Origin: Plantago ovata
Taxonomy: Eukaryota > Streptophyta > Magnoliopsida > Lamiales > Plantaginaceae
Length of the DNA: 64,000 nt
Reading direction: 5' to 3'
Assembly: GCA_028274465.1 (NCBI GenBank)
Contig: CM051456.1
Location: forward strand, 62,978,753-63,042,752
Below the pieces are notes generated by a model. The model was not told the DNA's origin and ran no database searches. It saw nothing but the letters and a program-made list of their open reading frames with translations. Each line of letters starts with the position of its first letter. Positions within the stretch are counted from its first letter, which is position 1. The position numbers were made by a program, and so were the translations under genes. Positions 45,148 to 56,825 of the stretch are shown piece by piece.

Positions 45148-45502
45148 CTGATTTCCCGTATCAGTAAAATCTTTTGTACTTGAGATATCCTTTGGTAAAA
45201 TCTGAGAGATGAGCTTAGCTCTTTTTCTGAGTTCCCGTCTCAGAATATTCTCTTGATACTTGAATACCTGTTTCAGTATCTTTGATTGTCAGAATGCCTG
45301 TTTCAGCAATCCTTTAGCTCTTTCCCTTACTGAGTGCCTGTCTCAGCAAGTTATCAAGTTTCCTAACAAATACCCGTTTTGAAGGAATTACTTGCTCAAT
45401 GCCTGTTTTAGCAAACATGTAGTGACCTATCATTTCTTAGAAGAAATCAGTGAATGAGTCTGTTAAACAAGAATACTTTGGCTTGCTGAATACCTGTTTC
45501 AG
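45148..45502. repeat. Seven-copy 17-nt hairpin array between pol and post-pol ORF (B)
   Basis: Units start at 45148, 45227, 45260, 45290, 45330, 45395 and 45486. They have the same pattern as in A, with G-C, A-T and once T-A (CTGATTTCCCGTATCAG) at the fifth stem position. Copy number and order match A although spacing and bases differ. Confidence 0.8.
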
Positions 45503-45539
45503 CATTCTGCCAGATGTATCCTTTATTGAGGTAGTTCTA

Positions 45540-47060
45540 TCAATCCAAGGTTATACCTTAGCATTGCGAACCTATTATCCGGTAGGGGCTTGGTAAAGAT
45601 GTCAGCAAGCTGATCATCAGTGCCTACTTTCACAACCTCAATATCTCCTTTTTCTACAAGATCTCTAATGAAATGATGTCTAATATCAATGTGCTTAGTC
45701 CTTGAGTGAAACTTAGGATTTTGCGTGATTGCAATAGCACTTGTATTATCACAAAAGATTGGTGTTTTCTTTGCAGAAATACCATAATCTCTTAATTGTT
45801 GCTGAATCCATAGGATTTGAGCTGTGCAACAACCAGCTGCAATGTGAATTCAGTAGATGAATTGGCAACACAGGTTTGCTTCTTGCTGAACCATGATATT
45901 AATCTAGTACCCAAAAACTGACAAGTTCCAGAGGTACTTTTTCTATCAAGAGTTGATCCTCCATGATCAGCATCAGAATAACCAACCAATTCAAGTCCAG
46001 AATCTTTAGGATACCATAATCCAACATTGACTGTACCTTTGACATATTTCAGTATCTTGATTGCCTTTTTGTAGTGTGATTCTCTTGGGTCAGATTGGAA
46101 TCTTGCACACATACAAACAACATACTGAATGTTAGGTCTACTTGCTGTTACATACAACAAGGAACCAATGAGCTTCCTATACTTGTGTTCTTCAACACTT
46201 TTATATTCCTTAGTATAGCCCAATTTGGTACCAACACTCATAGGGATCTTTTCAGGTTTCTCATCCTCTTTGATCCTAAACTTTATGAGCATTTCTTTCG
46301 CATACTTTGCTTGATTTATGAATATTCCATCTTTGAGTTGCTTGACTTGCAATCCTAGGAAATAATTGAATTTTCCCATCATACTCATTTCAAATTTATT
46401 TGTCATGAGTTTGGCAAAATCATCACAAAGTTGCTTGTCCTTAGATCCAAAAATTATGTCATCCACATAAATTTGAACTAAGAGTATTTTACCATCATGG
46501 TTCATGGTAAATAAGGTTTTGTCAACTTCACCTTTCTTGAAACCATTTTCCAGCAAGAACTTAGCCAAGGTATCATACCATGCTCTTGGTGCTTGCTTTA
46601 GACCATATACAGCTTTATGAAGCTTGTATACCATCTTAATTTCTGAGGGAAGTTCAAAGCCAGGGGGTTGTTCTAGGTAGACTTCTTCAGCAAGTTCACC
46701 ATTCAAGAATGCACTTTTAACATCCATTTGGTAAACAATGAAGTCATTGTGAGCAGCAAAGGCCAAGAAAAGCCTAATTGCATCCAATCTTGCAACTGGT
46801 GCATAAGACTCATCATAGTCCAATCCTTTAGTCTGACAGTAACCTTGAGCAACTAATCGTGCTTTATTTCTTGTTACTTCACCAGACTCGCTCAGCTTGT
46901 TTCTGAACACCCACTATGTACCAATAGCTTTGTTGTCTTCAGCAAGTGGCACAAGTTTCCAGACTTTGTTTCTTTCAAATTGATCCAGTTCTTCTTGCAT
47001 TGCCTTTATCCATTCAGAATGCTTTAAAGCTTCTTCTATGGTTTTAGGTTCAATTTCTGA
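45540..47060 (-). pseudogene. Copia RT-RNase H region of B
   Basis: The minus strand encodes [20 protein letters not shown], the active-site box [21 protein letters not shown], and RNase H motifs [19 protein letters not shown] and [16 protein letters not shown]. It is closely similar to A (16300-17781). It lies between integrase (right) and the hairpin array (left). Few breaks; a fossil. Confidence 0.9.
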
Positions 47061-48561
47061 AACAAAGCAAGAGAACAACGATTCTACTTCTACGACAATT
47101 GCTTCTTCAGCAAGTCCATGAGTAGCTTTGGATCTAGTCACTTGGCGTTTATTAATATCGCCAATCATATCCGTAGAGGGATGATCTCTAATCCATTTAT
47201 TAATTTCTGATTGTTGGATCAGGATATGTTTGCCCATCAGCATGTGACTCTTCAGTATGTACTTGTTCAGTACTACTGGAAATTTGTGTCTCTGCTGAGA
47301 TTTGTTCATCAGCAACTGCTTGTTCAGCATTGCTCGATTGAGGTAGTTCATCAGCAGGCACTGGAGATTGCGTAATTTCAGCAACTTCCGGAGCAACCGC
47401 GTCTTTTGCTGGAAATTCTTTGTCGTGAACTATATTTATCTTGTCATGACTAGGTGGAGGAGAGTCATTGTCAGAATCATCATTTAGTTCAATTGACTTG
47501 ATTTTCCTAGCATCAGATTCAGTTCTTTGCTCATGTATGATTAGCTTCTTCATATATTCTGATATTTCTTCTTCAACAGGCACTCCTTGTGACTTTTCGT
47601 AGAATACAACATGCACTGATTCTTCAATCTTTTGTGCCTTTTTGTTGTAAACTCTATAAGCTTTACTATGCAAGGAGTAGCCGAGAAATATCGCTTCGTC
47701 TGCCTTTGGTTGAAATGTTCTTAGGTATTCTCCACCATTGCTAAGAATGAAACACTTGCAACCAAATACTCTTAGATGAGTGATGTTAGGAGGTCTTCCA
47801 ACAAACAATTCATAAGGAGTTTTGTTGTATTCCTTAGTAATCAGACATCAGTTTTGAGTATAACAGGCGGTATTAATCGCTTCAACCCAATAAGCCTCAC
47901 TTATTTCAGTGTCAACAAACATTGTTCTTGCGGCTTCTTTCAGGGTACAATTCTTCCGTTCAGCAACACCGTTTTGCTGTGGTGTTCTTACTGAGGATAA
48001 CTGATGTTGTATTCCTTTTGAGGTACAATATTCAGTTATGTACTGGTTTACAAACTCAGTACCATGGTCTGTCCTTATGAATTTTACCTTGTCATTTTTC
48101 ATGACTTCAAGCTTATTCAGCAAGTTATGTATTTCAGTCTTGGTTTCAGATTTGTGCTTGATGAATACTTCCCAAGTGAATCTTGAATAGTCATCTACCA
48201 CGACTAGACCATACTTCTTACCAGCATAGCTTGTTGAAGAAGATTCAAACAAGTCCATGTGCAAGAGTTGTAAAGGTTTTGTAGTTGACGGTACTGCCTT
48301 GTTCTTGAAAGAAGATTTGGTTTGCTTTCCTTGCTGACATGCATTGCAAACACCATCCTTCTTAAAAGTAACCCTAGGTAATCCAACTACAAGTGCCTTT
48401 TTAGACAGCTTATTCAGCGTCTTGAAGTTTAGATGACTTGTTCGTTTATGCCATAACCATGCTTTTTCAGCAAGGCAATCATGATCTGAGACAAGGCATT
48501 TTTCAACAATTGCTGAAGACCAATCAACGGTGTACAAGCCTCCTGATCTTCTTGCAATCAT
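47061..48561 (-). pseudogene. Copia integrase region and linker of B
   Basis: From the right: MIARRSGGLYTVDW, the GAG-pre-integrase HHCC-type segment (WHKRTSHLNF and CNACQQGKQTKSSF), the catalytic core (MDLFESS, VVVDDYSRFTW, IRTDHGTEFVNQYI, RTPQQNGVAERKN), the C-terminal segment with VFGCKCFIL and FLGYSLHSKAYRVYN, then an acidic Glu/Thr/Gln linker. It is homologous to 55313-56481 in C. It is broken. Confidence 0.88.
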
Positions 48562-49811
48562 TATTACCTTTTTAGTCTCGAAATCTATAAGTTTACATTC
48601 ATCACTTTTGATTTTGATGAAGTATCATTTGTCAGCAAACTGACTCATGCTGAAAAGGTTAAACTTAAGATTTTTGACATAAAGAACTCCAGTAATGGTT
48701 ATGCATCCTAACTTCACGTCACCATAGCCTTTTGTAGAACCGGAGCCTCCACCAGCAAACGTTATTGTTGGACCTTTAGACCACCGTCTATAGTTTATAA
48801 GGTTATTCTTGTTGCACGTCATGTGCTTTCCACAACCACTTTCAAAGTGCCAGATTGCATCGTTTGTCTCTGTGGCTGAAGTCTGCACAATCAAGAGCAA
48901 ACAAGTTAATTATCCAATAATGGATGTCCATTAACATGTTCAAGAATGCGTCCAGTGGAAACCCAAGTCTTAAGTTTTTCAACTTTGACTTGTTTTCTAC
49001 TTGCTGAGGAACTAGGAGGTTTTGAGCTGAAAGACTTTTGACTCGTGCTGGTCAAATCCACTTTCTGATGTGGTGTCTTGCTCGGTTGACCTTTTTGCTG
49101 AACATACTTTTCAGTAAGTTCCTTACTAGCAAGGTTCCTTCTAGCCCTAGCATTAAGAGTCTTTTCAGAACTCTTAGGCTTGATTTTCTTCATCTCTTTG
49201 AAGTATCTTTGCTGACTTTGCTTATACTCATGAAAGAGTTGACTTTGCTTGGTTTTGAAACCGAGTCCACTTTTCGGAGAATGCTGAGTTTTTGCGTCAG
49301 CAACCTTACTTGATTCAGGTTTGGCAGCAAAGGACTTCTGATTACTTTTAGTAATCTTGCCTTTAGTCTTAACAGCTTGCTTTTCAGCAACTTGTTTGGC
49401 GGGATGCTTCACAACATCCTTTTTCTTTCCAGTTTGCTTCTCAACAACCTGTTTTCCTTTTAAAGTCTTGTTACTTTGAGTAGCAACAGCGGGCTTTATG
49501 GTCATAGGTACTTGATTGCATGTTTCAGCAACCTTAGATTGACCAAATTGATAGATTTCTGGTAGATCACTATCAGTAGCACGTACAAAGGAGATAGGTG
49601 ATTTATCTTTACTCAAGATTTCTACGTCATCACCTTCATACATTGCGCCTAAACCTTCTTTCTGAGATGGATCTCTCAAATAAGAGTTTAGTTCAGTCAG
49701 CGTATTACTTGCGTCCATATAAGATTTGAAATTGATTTTCATCTTTTTCATCTCTTGGATTTCAGCAAGTAACTTTAGAATTGAGGACTGATATTCTTAT
49801 AATTCTAATGC
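48562..49811 (-). pseudogene. Protease and C-terminal gag part of copia B
   Basis: Protease segment with AIWHFESGCGKHMTC and NLKFNLFSMSQF, in the slot between gag and integrase. Upstream is a Lys/Ser/Gln-rich gag part with SGLGFKTKQSQLFHEYKQSQ and KTLNARARRNLA, shared with C at 56826-57767. The segment ends at the Athila LTR fragment at 49812. Confidence 0.85.
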
Positions 49812-50087
49812 TGATGAACGTTGTCAGGGTTCAATCAAATAAATTTGTAATTAGCCAAAGGCAATCCACAACTACAACGAAAACCGTAGTGTAGCAGTAG
49901 AATGACTCGAGTGTCGTTCTCTCAGGACTATACTAGCTTTATCAAATCTAATTAAGAATTTATAAAACAGCAGATAAAAAGCAATAGGGGGTTTTCAAGC
50001 AGATAATGGAGGTTGGTGATAGTATGGTCCTTCTTAACATAATGGGTCGATAATCATGCATAAATTCCTCGGTCTTGCATTCAATCT
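49812..50087 (-). repeat. Fragment of type 1 Athila LTR
   Basis: TGATGAACGTTG and the following sequence match the reverse complement of the 3' part of type 1 LTRs (compare 3191-3470). It stops after GGTCTTGCAT and joins a type 2 fragment in opposite orientation. The left junction is a normal LTR end inside copia gag, after AATGC. Confidence 0.85.
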
Positions 50088-50617
50088 TGCTGCAAATTCC
50101 TTCATATGATTCTTAGTTGCCTATAAAATATATTCGAATTGAGTATAGTGACAAACTCTTGGTCAATGAAAGCTATAGGATTGTATGTTAGAGATTTGCA
50201 GCATGCTAGATAAATGGTGTTAGTGACAAGCACCTCTAAAGTATTGATAGTGGTCTTTTATGATGTGTGTCTTGAAAGTTACCTAGACAAGTTGCTTAGC
50301 AGGCTTGATCGAAGGTTTTACGCACTGAACTTGTGAGCATATTCGTAACCCATGCATGTGTATTTGATTTCTACCACCAACCGTTTTCCAAACTTGATTA
50401 CAACAATCTGATTTCTCGTTGCTTTGTTCAAAGAAAGCGATTCTATAAACATCTTGAGCTCGTTGATTGAAATTACTAGCAAAAACCTCAAACAAAGCCA
50501 CGTTAGGTCCCGAGAGAACGACACTCGGGGAAAACTTGCCATTGCACTCTAGTTGTGTAGTGATAAGTGTTCTTTGGCTTTTAAAACAAATTTAATTGGT
50601 GAAAAACGACATCATCA
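50088..50617 (+). repeat. Fragment of type 2 Athila LTR
   Basis: TCAATCTTGCTGCAAATTCC through CATCATCA matches the 3' part of the E2 LTRs (compare 36331-36866). It is followed directly by reverse transcriptase/RNase H sequence of D, so its right end looks like a normal LTR terminus inserted in D. Confidence 0.88.
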
Positions 50618-52430
50618 TTTATTAAAGATTTTTCGAAAATTGCTAAAAAGTAGCTTGTTTGCTAAAGATGTGGTTTTCCATTTCTCTAATGAATGCTTAG
50701 TTGCTTTTAGTACCCTTAAGGAAAAGCTTGTTTCTGCTCCCATTGTTGTGCCGCCTGACTGGAATCTTCCTTTCGAAATTATGTGTGATGCTTCGAATTT
50801 TGCTATGGGTGCTGTTTTATGCCAAAAAGTTGACAAGCAGTATCGTGTGATTTATTATGTTAGTAAGACCCTAGACTCCGTGCAGGTGAATTATACAACT
50901 ACTGAAAAGGAATTTTTAGCTGTTGTCTTTCCTTTAAAAAAGTTTAGGTCTTATTTAATTGGCCATCATGTGAATGTCCATACTGATCATGCCGCCTTGA
51001 GACATTTGATAGCTAAGCAAGATTCTAAGCCTAGATTAATCCGTTGGGTCCTTTTGCTGCAAGACTTTGATTGGACCATAGTGGATAGAGCTGGTAGGGA
51101 GAATTTAGTAGCAGATCATTTATCTAGAATACCTAATATCCCTGTTGATCCGATACCCATCAATGAAGACCTCCCCGATGAGCACTTAATGAAGGCTAAT
51201 GAAGAGCCACGGTATGCAGATATTGTAAACTATTTGGCTATGAATATTTGCCCCACTAACTTTTCAGCCTCGGACAAGAGAGCTCTTGCAAAGCAATGCA
51301 GGACTTACATATGGGATGATCCGCATCTATTCAAGGAAGGAGCTGATGGGATTCTAAGAAGATGCGTGCCACAAGAAGAGCAACAAAGTGTACTGAGCCA
51401 TTGCCATGAGCTTAATTGTGGAGGGCACTACAGTGGATTGAAAACTGCACGCAAGGTACTGCAAGCAGGATTTTTCTGGCCAACAATATACAAAGATGCT
51501 CGAAGCTTTGTGAAGAATTGTGACCCATGTCAACGAGGAGGTGGTATCGGCAAGAAAGATGAAATGCCCCTTCAAGGGAATCTAGTGGTAGAACCTTTTG
51601 ATGTATGGGCATTGACTTTATGGGACCATTTCCAAACAGTGGAGGCTATGAATACATTCTTGTTGCAGTGGACTATGTGACTAAATGGGTGGAGGCAATT
51701 CCTACAAAAACAAATGACGGCGCAGTGGTTATGAAGTTCTTGAAGGAAGTAATATTCTCGAGATTTGGGTGCCCTAGGACAATCATCAGCGATGGAGGGT
51801 CACACTTCGTCAATAGAACGTTTGCCTCCCTTCTTAAGAGATACAGTGTCCACCATAGTATTGCTACACCTTATCACCCACAGACGTCGGGACAAGTCGA
51901 AGTCAGCAACCGTCAAATCAAGAAAATCCTGGAGCGAGTAGTGAAGCCTAGTAGGAAGGATTGGGCAGGAAAATTGAATGATGCACTTTGGGCATACAGG
52001 ACTAGCTACAAGACGGTGATCGGGACCACTCCGTACAGACTCGTGTATGGGAAAGCATGTCATCTTCCCGTAGAACTGGAACACAAGGCATATTGGGCCA
52101 TAAAAGCACTCAATCTTGATATGGGAAAAGCTGGCGAGGAACGATTATTGCAACTAGATGAGCTTGATGAATTACGACTAGGTGCTTATGAAAATGCCAA
52201 GATCTACAAGGAACGTACTAAGAAGTATCATGATCGTGGTATAGTACGTAAGGAATTGATTCCTGGACAAAAAGCTTTGGTATTTAATTCTCGCCTTCGA
52301 CTATTTCCTGGAAAGCTCCGTACTCGTTGGGATGGACCGTACGAAATTATCGAAGTTTCTTCCCATGGAGCTGTAAAAATCTTTGATCCAAATACGGGCA
52401 ATACCTTCAAGGTGAATGGCCAGTGAGTGA
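50618..52430 (+). pseudogene. RT end, RNase H and integrase of D
   Basis: In order: the end of reverse transcriptase ([20 protein letters not shown]), RNase H ([51 protein letters not shown]), the integrase HHCC zinc finger ([13 protein letters not shown] and CDPCQRGG), the catalytic core ([51 protein letters not shown]) and a C-terminal domain ending [16 protein letters not shown]-RNase H-integrase order and the DFMGPFP motif fit the Athila/Tat branch of Ty3/gypsy. About one break is seen, plus the missing 5' part. Confidence 0.92.
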
Positions 52431-54018
52431 AGCTGTACTTCGAGATACCCAGTGATCAAAGGGAGGTTGATCACCTTGAGCTTACCCTTACCGCCTCCAC
52501 TGAGGGTTAGTGTGTTTTGTTTTATTTTCTCACGAGTTTGATTGAGTATTATAGGTCACTTATACAAGCATTAGCTCTCACCTTGGATCCACCTTCGACG
52601 TTCGGGATGAGCGACGACGTTCAGGTTTGGGGAGGAGGTTATCGCTGGTTATCTCTATACTTATCTTGCTTATGATAACTCGTGAGTTTTTTGCATTTGC
52701 ACGTTTACTGCTTTCCTAGGATAGTCTTGCATGTTTTATATGGAGTTTATTGCCGAATTTTTTGAACTTTTTTATTGGATAGATCAACCAACTATGCCAT
52801 TAATCGTATGCTTCATCTCTATGAATTTGTTTGAGGTTTTTTCTCGCTTGGCTTGTCACATTTATGTATTGCACTTAGTTAAGCTTGGTAGTCTCGACAT
52901 CACTTAGTGGTGTTTTCTCTACTGCGGTTCACGAAGGCCTTTATAATAGGATGATGCATGTTAGGGTCTTATGGTTGTTTTCCCGAGTAATTATGTACCT
53001 AAGAGGCAACAAGTCTTCACCATGCTTTGAGATTGCTAAATGCCTAGGAAGGAGGTAGTGTGAGGTTGTGTGATCCTTTGTTATAACCTATTCTTCCGAA
53101 TAGGTTTGGGGAGGGGGTTGCACCATCATTAGACTTGTTTTCGTTTTTCATTTCCGTATCGTGAGTTTGTTTTTCCATTTCCGTAAAATTTTGTACTCCA
53201 ACCTATTCTTTCGAATAGGTTTGGGGAAGTCGTGTGAGTCATTTTATTTCTCTTTTTGTTATGCTACTGCTGGCTAGAAAAAAATCGAAAAAAAAAAGAA
53301 AGAAAGAAAAATTCCAGGAAAAAGAAAAAAAGAAAGAAAAAGAAACTGGAAAGAAAAAAAAAGAAAAGACCCCAAAAAAGCAAAGAAGGGTCCAAAAAAA
53401 GAAAGCCAAATAGCAGTTTAGCAAAGTGTTGTGTGTCATTTTCAATTCTTGTAATGATCGTAATCGTGTTGTGATTTTCTATTTTTTGTCTTTTGATCTT
53501 GAGTGTAATCTGTTCTAGACCACCCTCGTCCTGCCATTCAGGAAGTGGTGAATAGCTTAAGACTTTACTTGAGAGATGGGTAGAATAGGGGAGTGTTATC
53601 TTTTATAGGGAACCCTCCTTCGTTTGATGAGAGCCAGTACTGGTTCGACCTCTTTGAGGGAAAGTCTTAACATGGTGGAACAGCAGTAAGTCCTCAGTTT
53701 CGTAGGCACGGGACAACCATTCGTATCTTAGCATGCTTCATTACGTCATCACTGACTAGGTCCAGGTAGAGAATGTTAAGAGAGACTATATTGTCTTGAC
53801 ATAAGTGCTTATGTGGATGTGTATAAGTCAATCGAGGTATTCTTCAACCTATATTCATGCTTTGATTTATATGGTTCTTGTTCATATGTTTTTTGGTAGA
53901 TTCAGTAGATTAGTTCATTTTATTTGGCATGAGACTCCATTTTGTGTCTTGCATTGTTTTTTGCATTAGAGTCTAGCTTAGTTGCTTGAGGACAAGCAAA
54001 GGTGCGGTTTGGGGAGTT
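52431..54018 (+). repeat. 3' noncoding tail of D with modules, purine tract and polypurine tract
   Basis: CAGGTTTGGGGAGGAGG at about 52623 is a first polypurine-like copy. AACCTATTC-N4-GAATAGGTT modules lie at 53085-53117 and 53200-53228, an A/G tract at about 53277-53405, and the polypurine tract GGTTTGGGGAGTT at 54006-54018. From about 52690 it is near identical to E1 31720-33029. No gene is visible. Confidence 0.85.
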
Positions 54019-55312
54019 TGATGAATGTGTATTTTACACTTTCATTTGAGTCTTTTTCACCAATTTTAGCTATCCTCTATGTTAATTTATCTATATTTTA
54101 ATGCATTTTATTAGAATAGTGTCACGTTTCCCTTTAGATTTTATTTTACAGGTTTTGGTTGAAAATCGAGGATTTCCGGACAATTATATTGAAGTTGACA
54201 AGGAATTGGTGTTCCAGAAGCCTATTTGGAGTATCTGAAGGTTTCCGGATAGGATTTGGAGTCTAGGGGTCGAATCTGGAGGTTAGAAGGCCACTAGAAG
54301 TCAGAAACCGAGTCCGAAAAGGGGAAGAAATCCAAAAATGCGGAATTCCGAGAAAAATACTCCCGGGCGAACCGCCTTGGACGTGGGGCGAACCGCCCGG
54401 TGTGTGGGGCAAACCGCCCCACACTTATTCGAGGCCTATATATAGTTGCTCAGATTTTCTCCGAAATTCATACTTTTCCAGACCTTCTCTCTCACCTTTC
54501 TCTGTAGTTTTAGGGAGGGACTTCCCAGAGCCTGTTCTGGGGGTCCGTAGCTTAGGAGACACTTTTTCATACCATTTTGGAGCTCGTAGGATCGCAATTC
54601 TTTGGAGATTGACAACCTTCGGTAATATTGTATCTTACAGTTTATTCTACTTATTTTTATATATATTTCAACATGTTTTCTTCTATGATTTCTGTAGATT
54701 GCATGCCTATTATGAGTAGCTAAACTTATCGTTGGTGGTAGTATGTGAATTCTTAGCGAAGGAAGATAATCATGCTAATGGCTATTTCGCGCATTATACT
54801 CCGTGTTATTGCTTTATTTCGTTGATCAGGCTTAAGCCCAAAATTCTCGTATGTTGTATTAATTATTATGCACAATTGGACCCTCGTCGACCTATACGCA
54901 TCTATATCTTCATAGTGTTGAATAATTACGGAACACAATAGGACAATAGTGATTGACTTGTCGGTATCTTTATCTTTGTAGTGCTTAATAATTACAACAG
55001 GACATTAGATTGATCAAAGATCTCCATGCAAGACCGAGGAATTTACGCATGATTATCGACCCGTTATGCTTTGAAGGATCATACTATCACCAATCTCCAT
55101 TATCTGTTAGAAAAACTCCTTTGCTTTTACGTCTGCTGCTTTTTATATTCTCTAGTTAAATAGATAAAGCTAGTTATAGTCCTGAGAGAACGACACTCGA
55201 GGTCATTCTACTGATACACTACGGTTTTCGTTGTAGTTGTGGATTACCTTTGGCTAAATAACAAATATATTTGATCCGTTCGCGTTGGAACACGACACCA
55301 GCGCGTTCATCA
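54019..55312 (+). repeat. 3' LTR of D, type 1
   Basis: 1294 bp, TGATGAATG to GTTCATCA, with palindromes around 54360-54425 just before CTATATATAG. It ends against copia C; the next five bases are GCAAC. Confidence 0.92.
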
Positions 55313-56820
55313 GCAACTGCGTCTTTTGCTGGAAATTCCTTGTCGTGAACTATATTTATCTTGTCATGACTTGGGGGAGGAGAGTCATTGTCAGAATCAT
55401 CATTTAGTTCAATTGAATTGGTTTGCCTAGCATTAGATTCAGTTCTTTGCTCATGTATGATTAACTTTTTCATACATTCTGATATTTCTTCTTCAGCAGG
55501 CACTCCTTGTGTCTTTTCGTAGAATACAACATGCACTGATTCTTCGATCTTTTGTGCCTTTTAGTTGTAAACTCTATAAGCTTTACTATGCAAGGAGTAA
55601 CCGAGAAATATTGCTTCGTCTGCCTTTGGTTGAAATGTTCTTAGGTATTCTCTACCGTTATTAAGAACGAAACACTTACAACCAAATACTCTTAGATGAG
55701 TGATATTAGGAGGCCTTCCAACAAACAACTCATAAGGAGTTTTGTTGTATTCCTTAGTAATCAAACATTTGTTTTGAGTGTAACAGGTGGTATTAATCGC
55801 TTCAACCCAGTAATCCTCACTTATTTCAGTGTCAGCAAGCATTGTTCTTGCGGCTTCTTTTAGGGTACGATTCTTCCGTTCGGCAACACCGTTTTGTTGT
55901 GGTGTCCTTACTGAGGATAACTGATGTTGTATGCCTTTTGAAGTGCAATACTCAGTTATGTACTGGTTTACAAACTCAGTACCATGGTTTGTCCTTATGA
56001 CTTTTACCTTGTCATTTTTCATGACTTCAAGCTTATTCATCATGATAGGTATTTCAGTCCTAGTTTCAGATTTGTGCTTGATAAATACTACCCAAGTGAA
56101 TCTTGAATAGTCATCTACCACCACCAGACCACACTTCTTACCAGCATAGCTTGTTGAAGAAGATTCAAACAAGTCCATGTGCAAGAGTTGTAAACGTTTT
56201 GTAGTTGACGGTACTGCCTTGTTCTTGAAAGAAGATTTGGTTTGCTTTCCTTGTTGACATGCATTGCAAACACCATCCTTCTTAAAAGTAACCTTAGGTA
56301 ATCCAACTACAAGTGCCTTTTTAGACAGCTTATTCAGCGTCATGAAGTTTAGATGACTTGTTCGTTTATGCCATAACCATGCTTTTTCAGCAAGGCAATC
56401 GTGATCTGAGACAAGACATTTTTCAACGATTGTGGAAGACCAATCTACGGTGTACAAGCCTCCTGATCTTCTTGCAATCATAATAACCTTCTTAGTCTCG
56501 AAACCTATAAGTTTACATTCATCACTTTTGATTTAGATGAAGTATCCTTTGTCAGTAAACTGACTCATGCTGAAAAGATTAAACTTAAGATTTTTGACAT
56601 AAAGAACTCCCGTAATGGTAATGCATCCTAACTTCACGTCACCATAGCCTTTTGTAGAACCAGATCCTCCACCAGCAAACCTTATTGTTGGACCTTTAGA
56701 CCACCGTCTATAGTTTATAAGGTTATTCTTATTGCCCGTCATGTGCTTTCCACAACCACTATCAAAGTGCCAGATTGCATCGTTTGTCTCCGTGGCTGAA
56801 GTCTGCACAATCAAGAGCAA
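55313..56820 (-). pseudogene. Protease and integrase region of copia C
   Basis: Protease at the right with AIWHFDSGCGKHMTG and NLKFNLFSMSQF. Integrase follows: MIARRSGGLYTVDW, WHKRTSHLNFMTLNKLSKKA, CNACQQGKQTKSSF, MDLFESS, VVVDDYSRFTWVVF, HGTEFVNQYITEYC, RTPQQNGVAERKNRTLKE, VFGCKCFVL, FLGYSLHSKAYRVYN. The acidic linker ELNDDSDNDSPPPSHDKIN comes last, before the LTR of D. A few breaks are present. Confidence 0.9.
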
Positions 56821-56825
56821 ACAAG

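Larger units (their letters stand above)
37335..49811 (-). mobile_element. Ty1/copia element B (Sirevirus-like), 5' end missing
   Basis: In minus-strand order from the right: C-terminal gag part, protease, integrase, RT-RNase H, spacer with hairpin array, post-pol ORF region, polypurine tract, 3' LTR. The gag N-terminus, primer site and 5' LTR are absent; the right end is replaced by Athila LTR fragments. It abuts integrase of A on the left, consistent with insertion there, but no matching duplication can be seen because the other end is gone. Several breaks; a fossil. Confidence 0.85.
50618..55312 (+). mobile_element. 3' part of an enzyme-encoding Athila-like element (D, type 1)
   Basis: Contains the end of reverse transcriptase, RNase H, integrase, a noncoding tail with modules, polypurine tract and 3' LTR. 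The 5' half is missing. The tail and LTR are nearly the same as in E1, so D represents the enzyme-encoding relative of the gag-protease-only elements. No ORF3 and no internal palindrome array are seen between integrase and the tail. It is truncated, hence a fossil. Confidence 0.88.
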
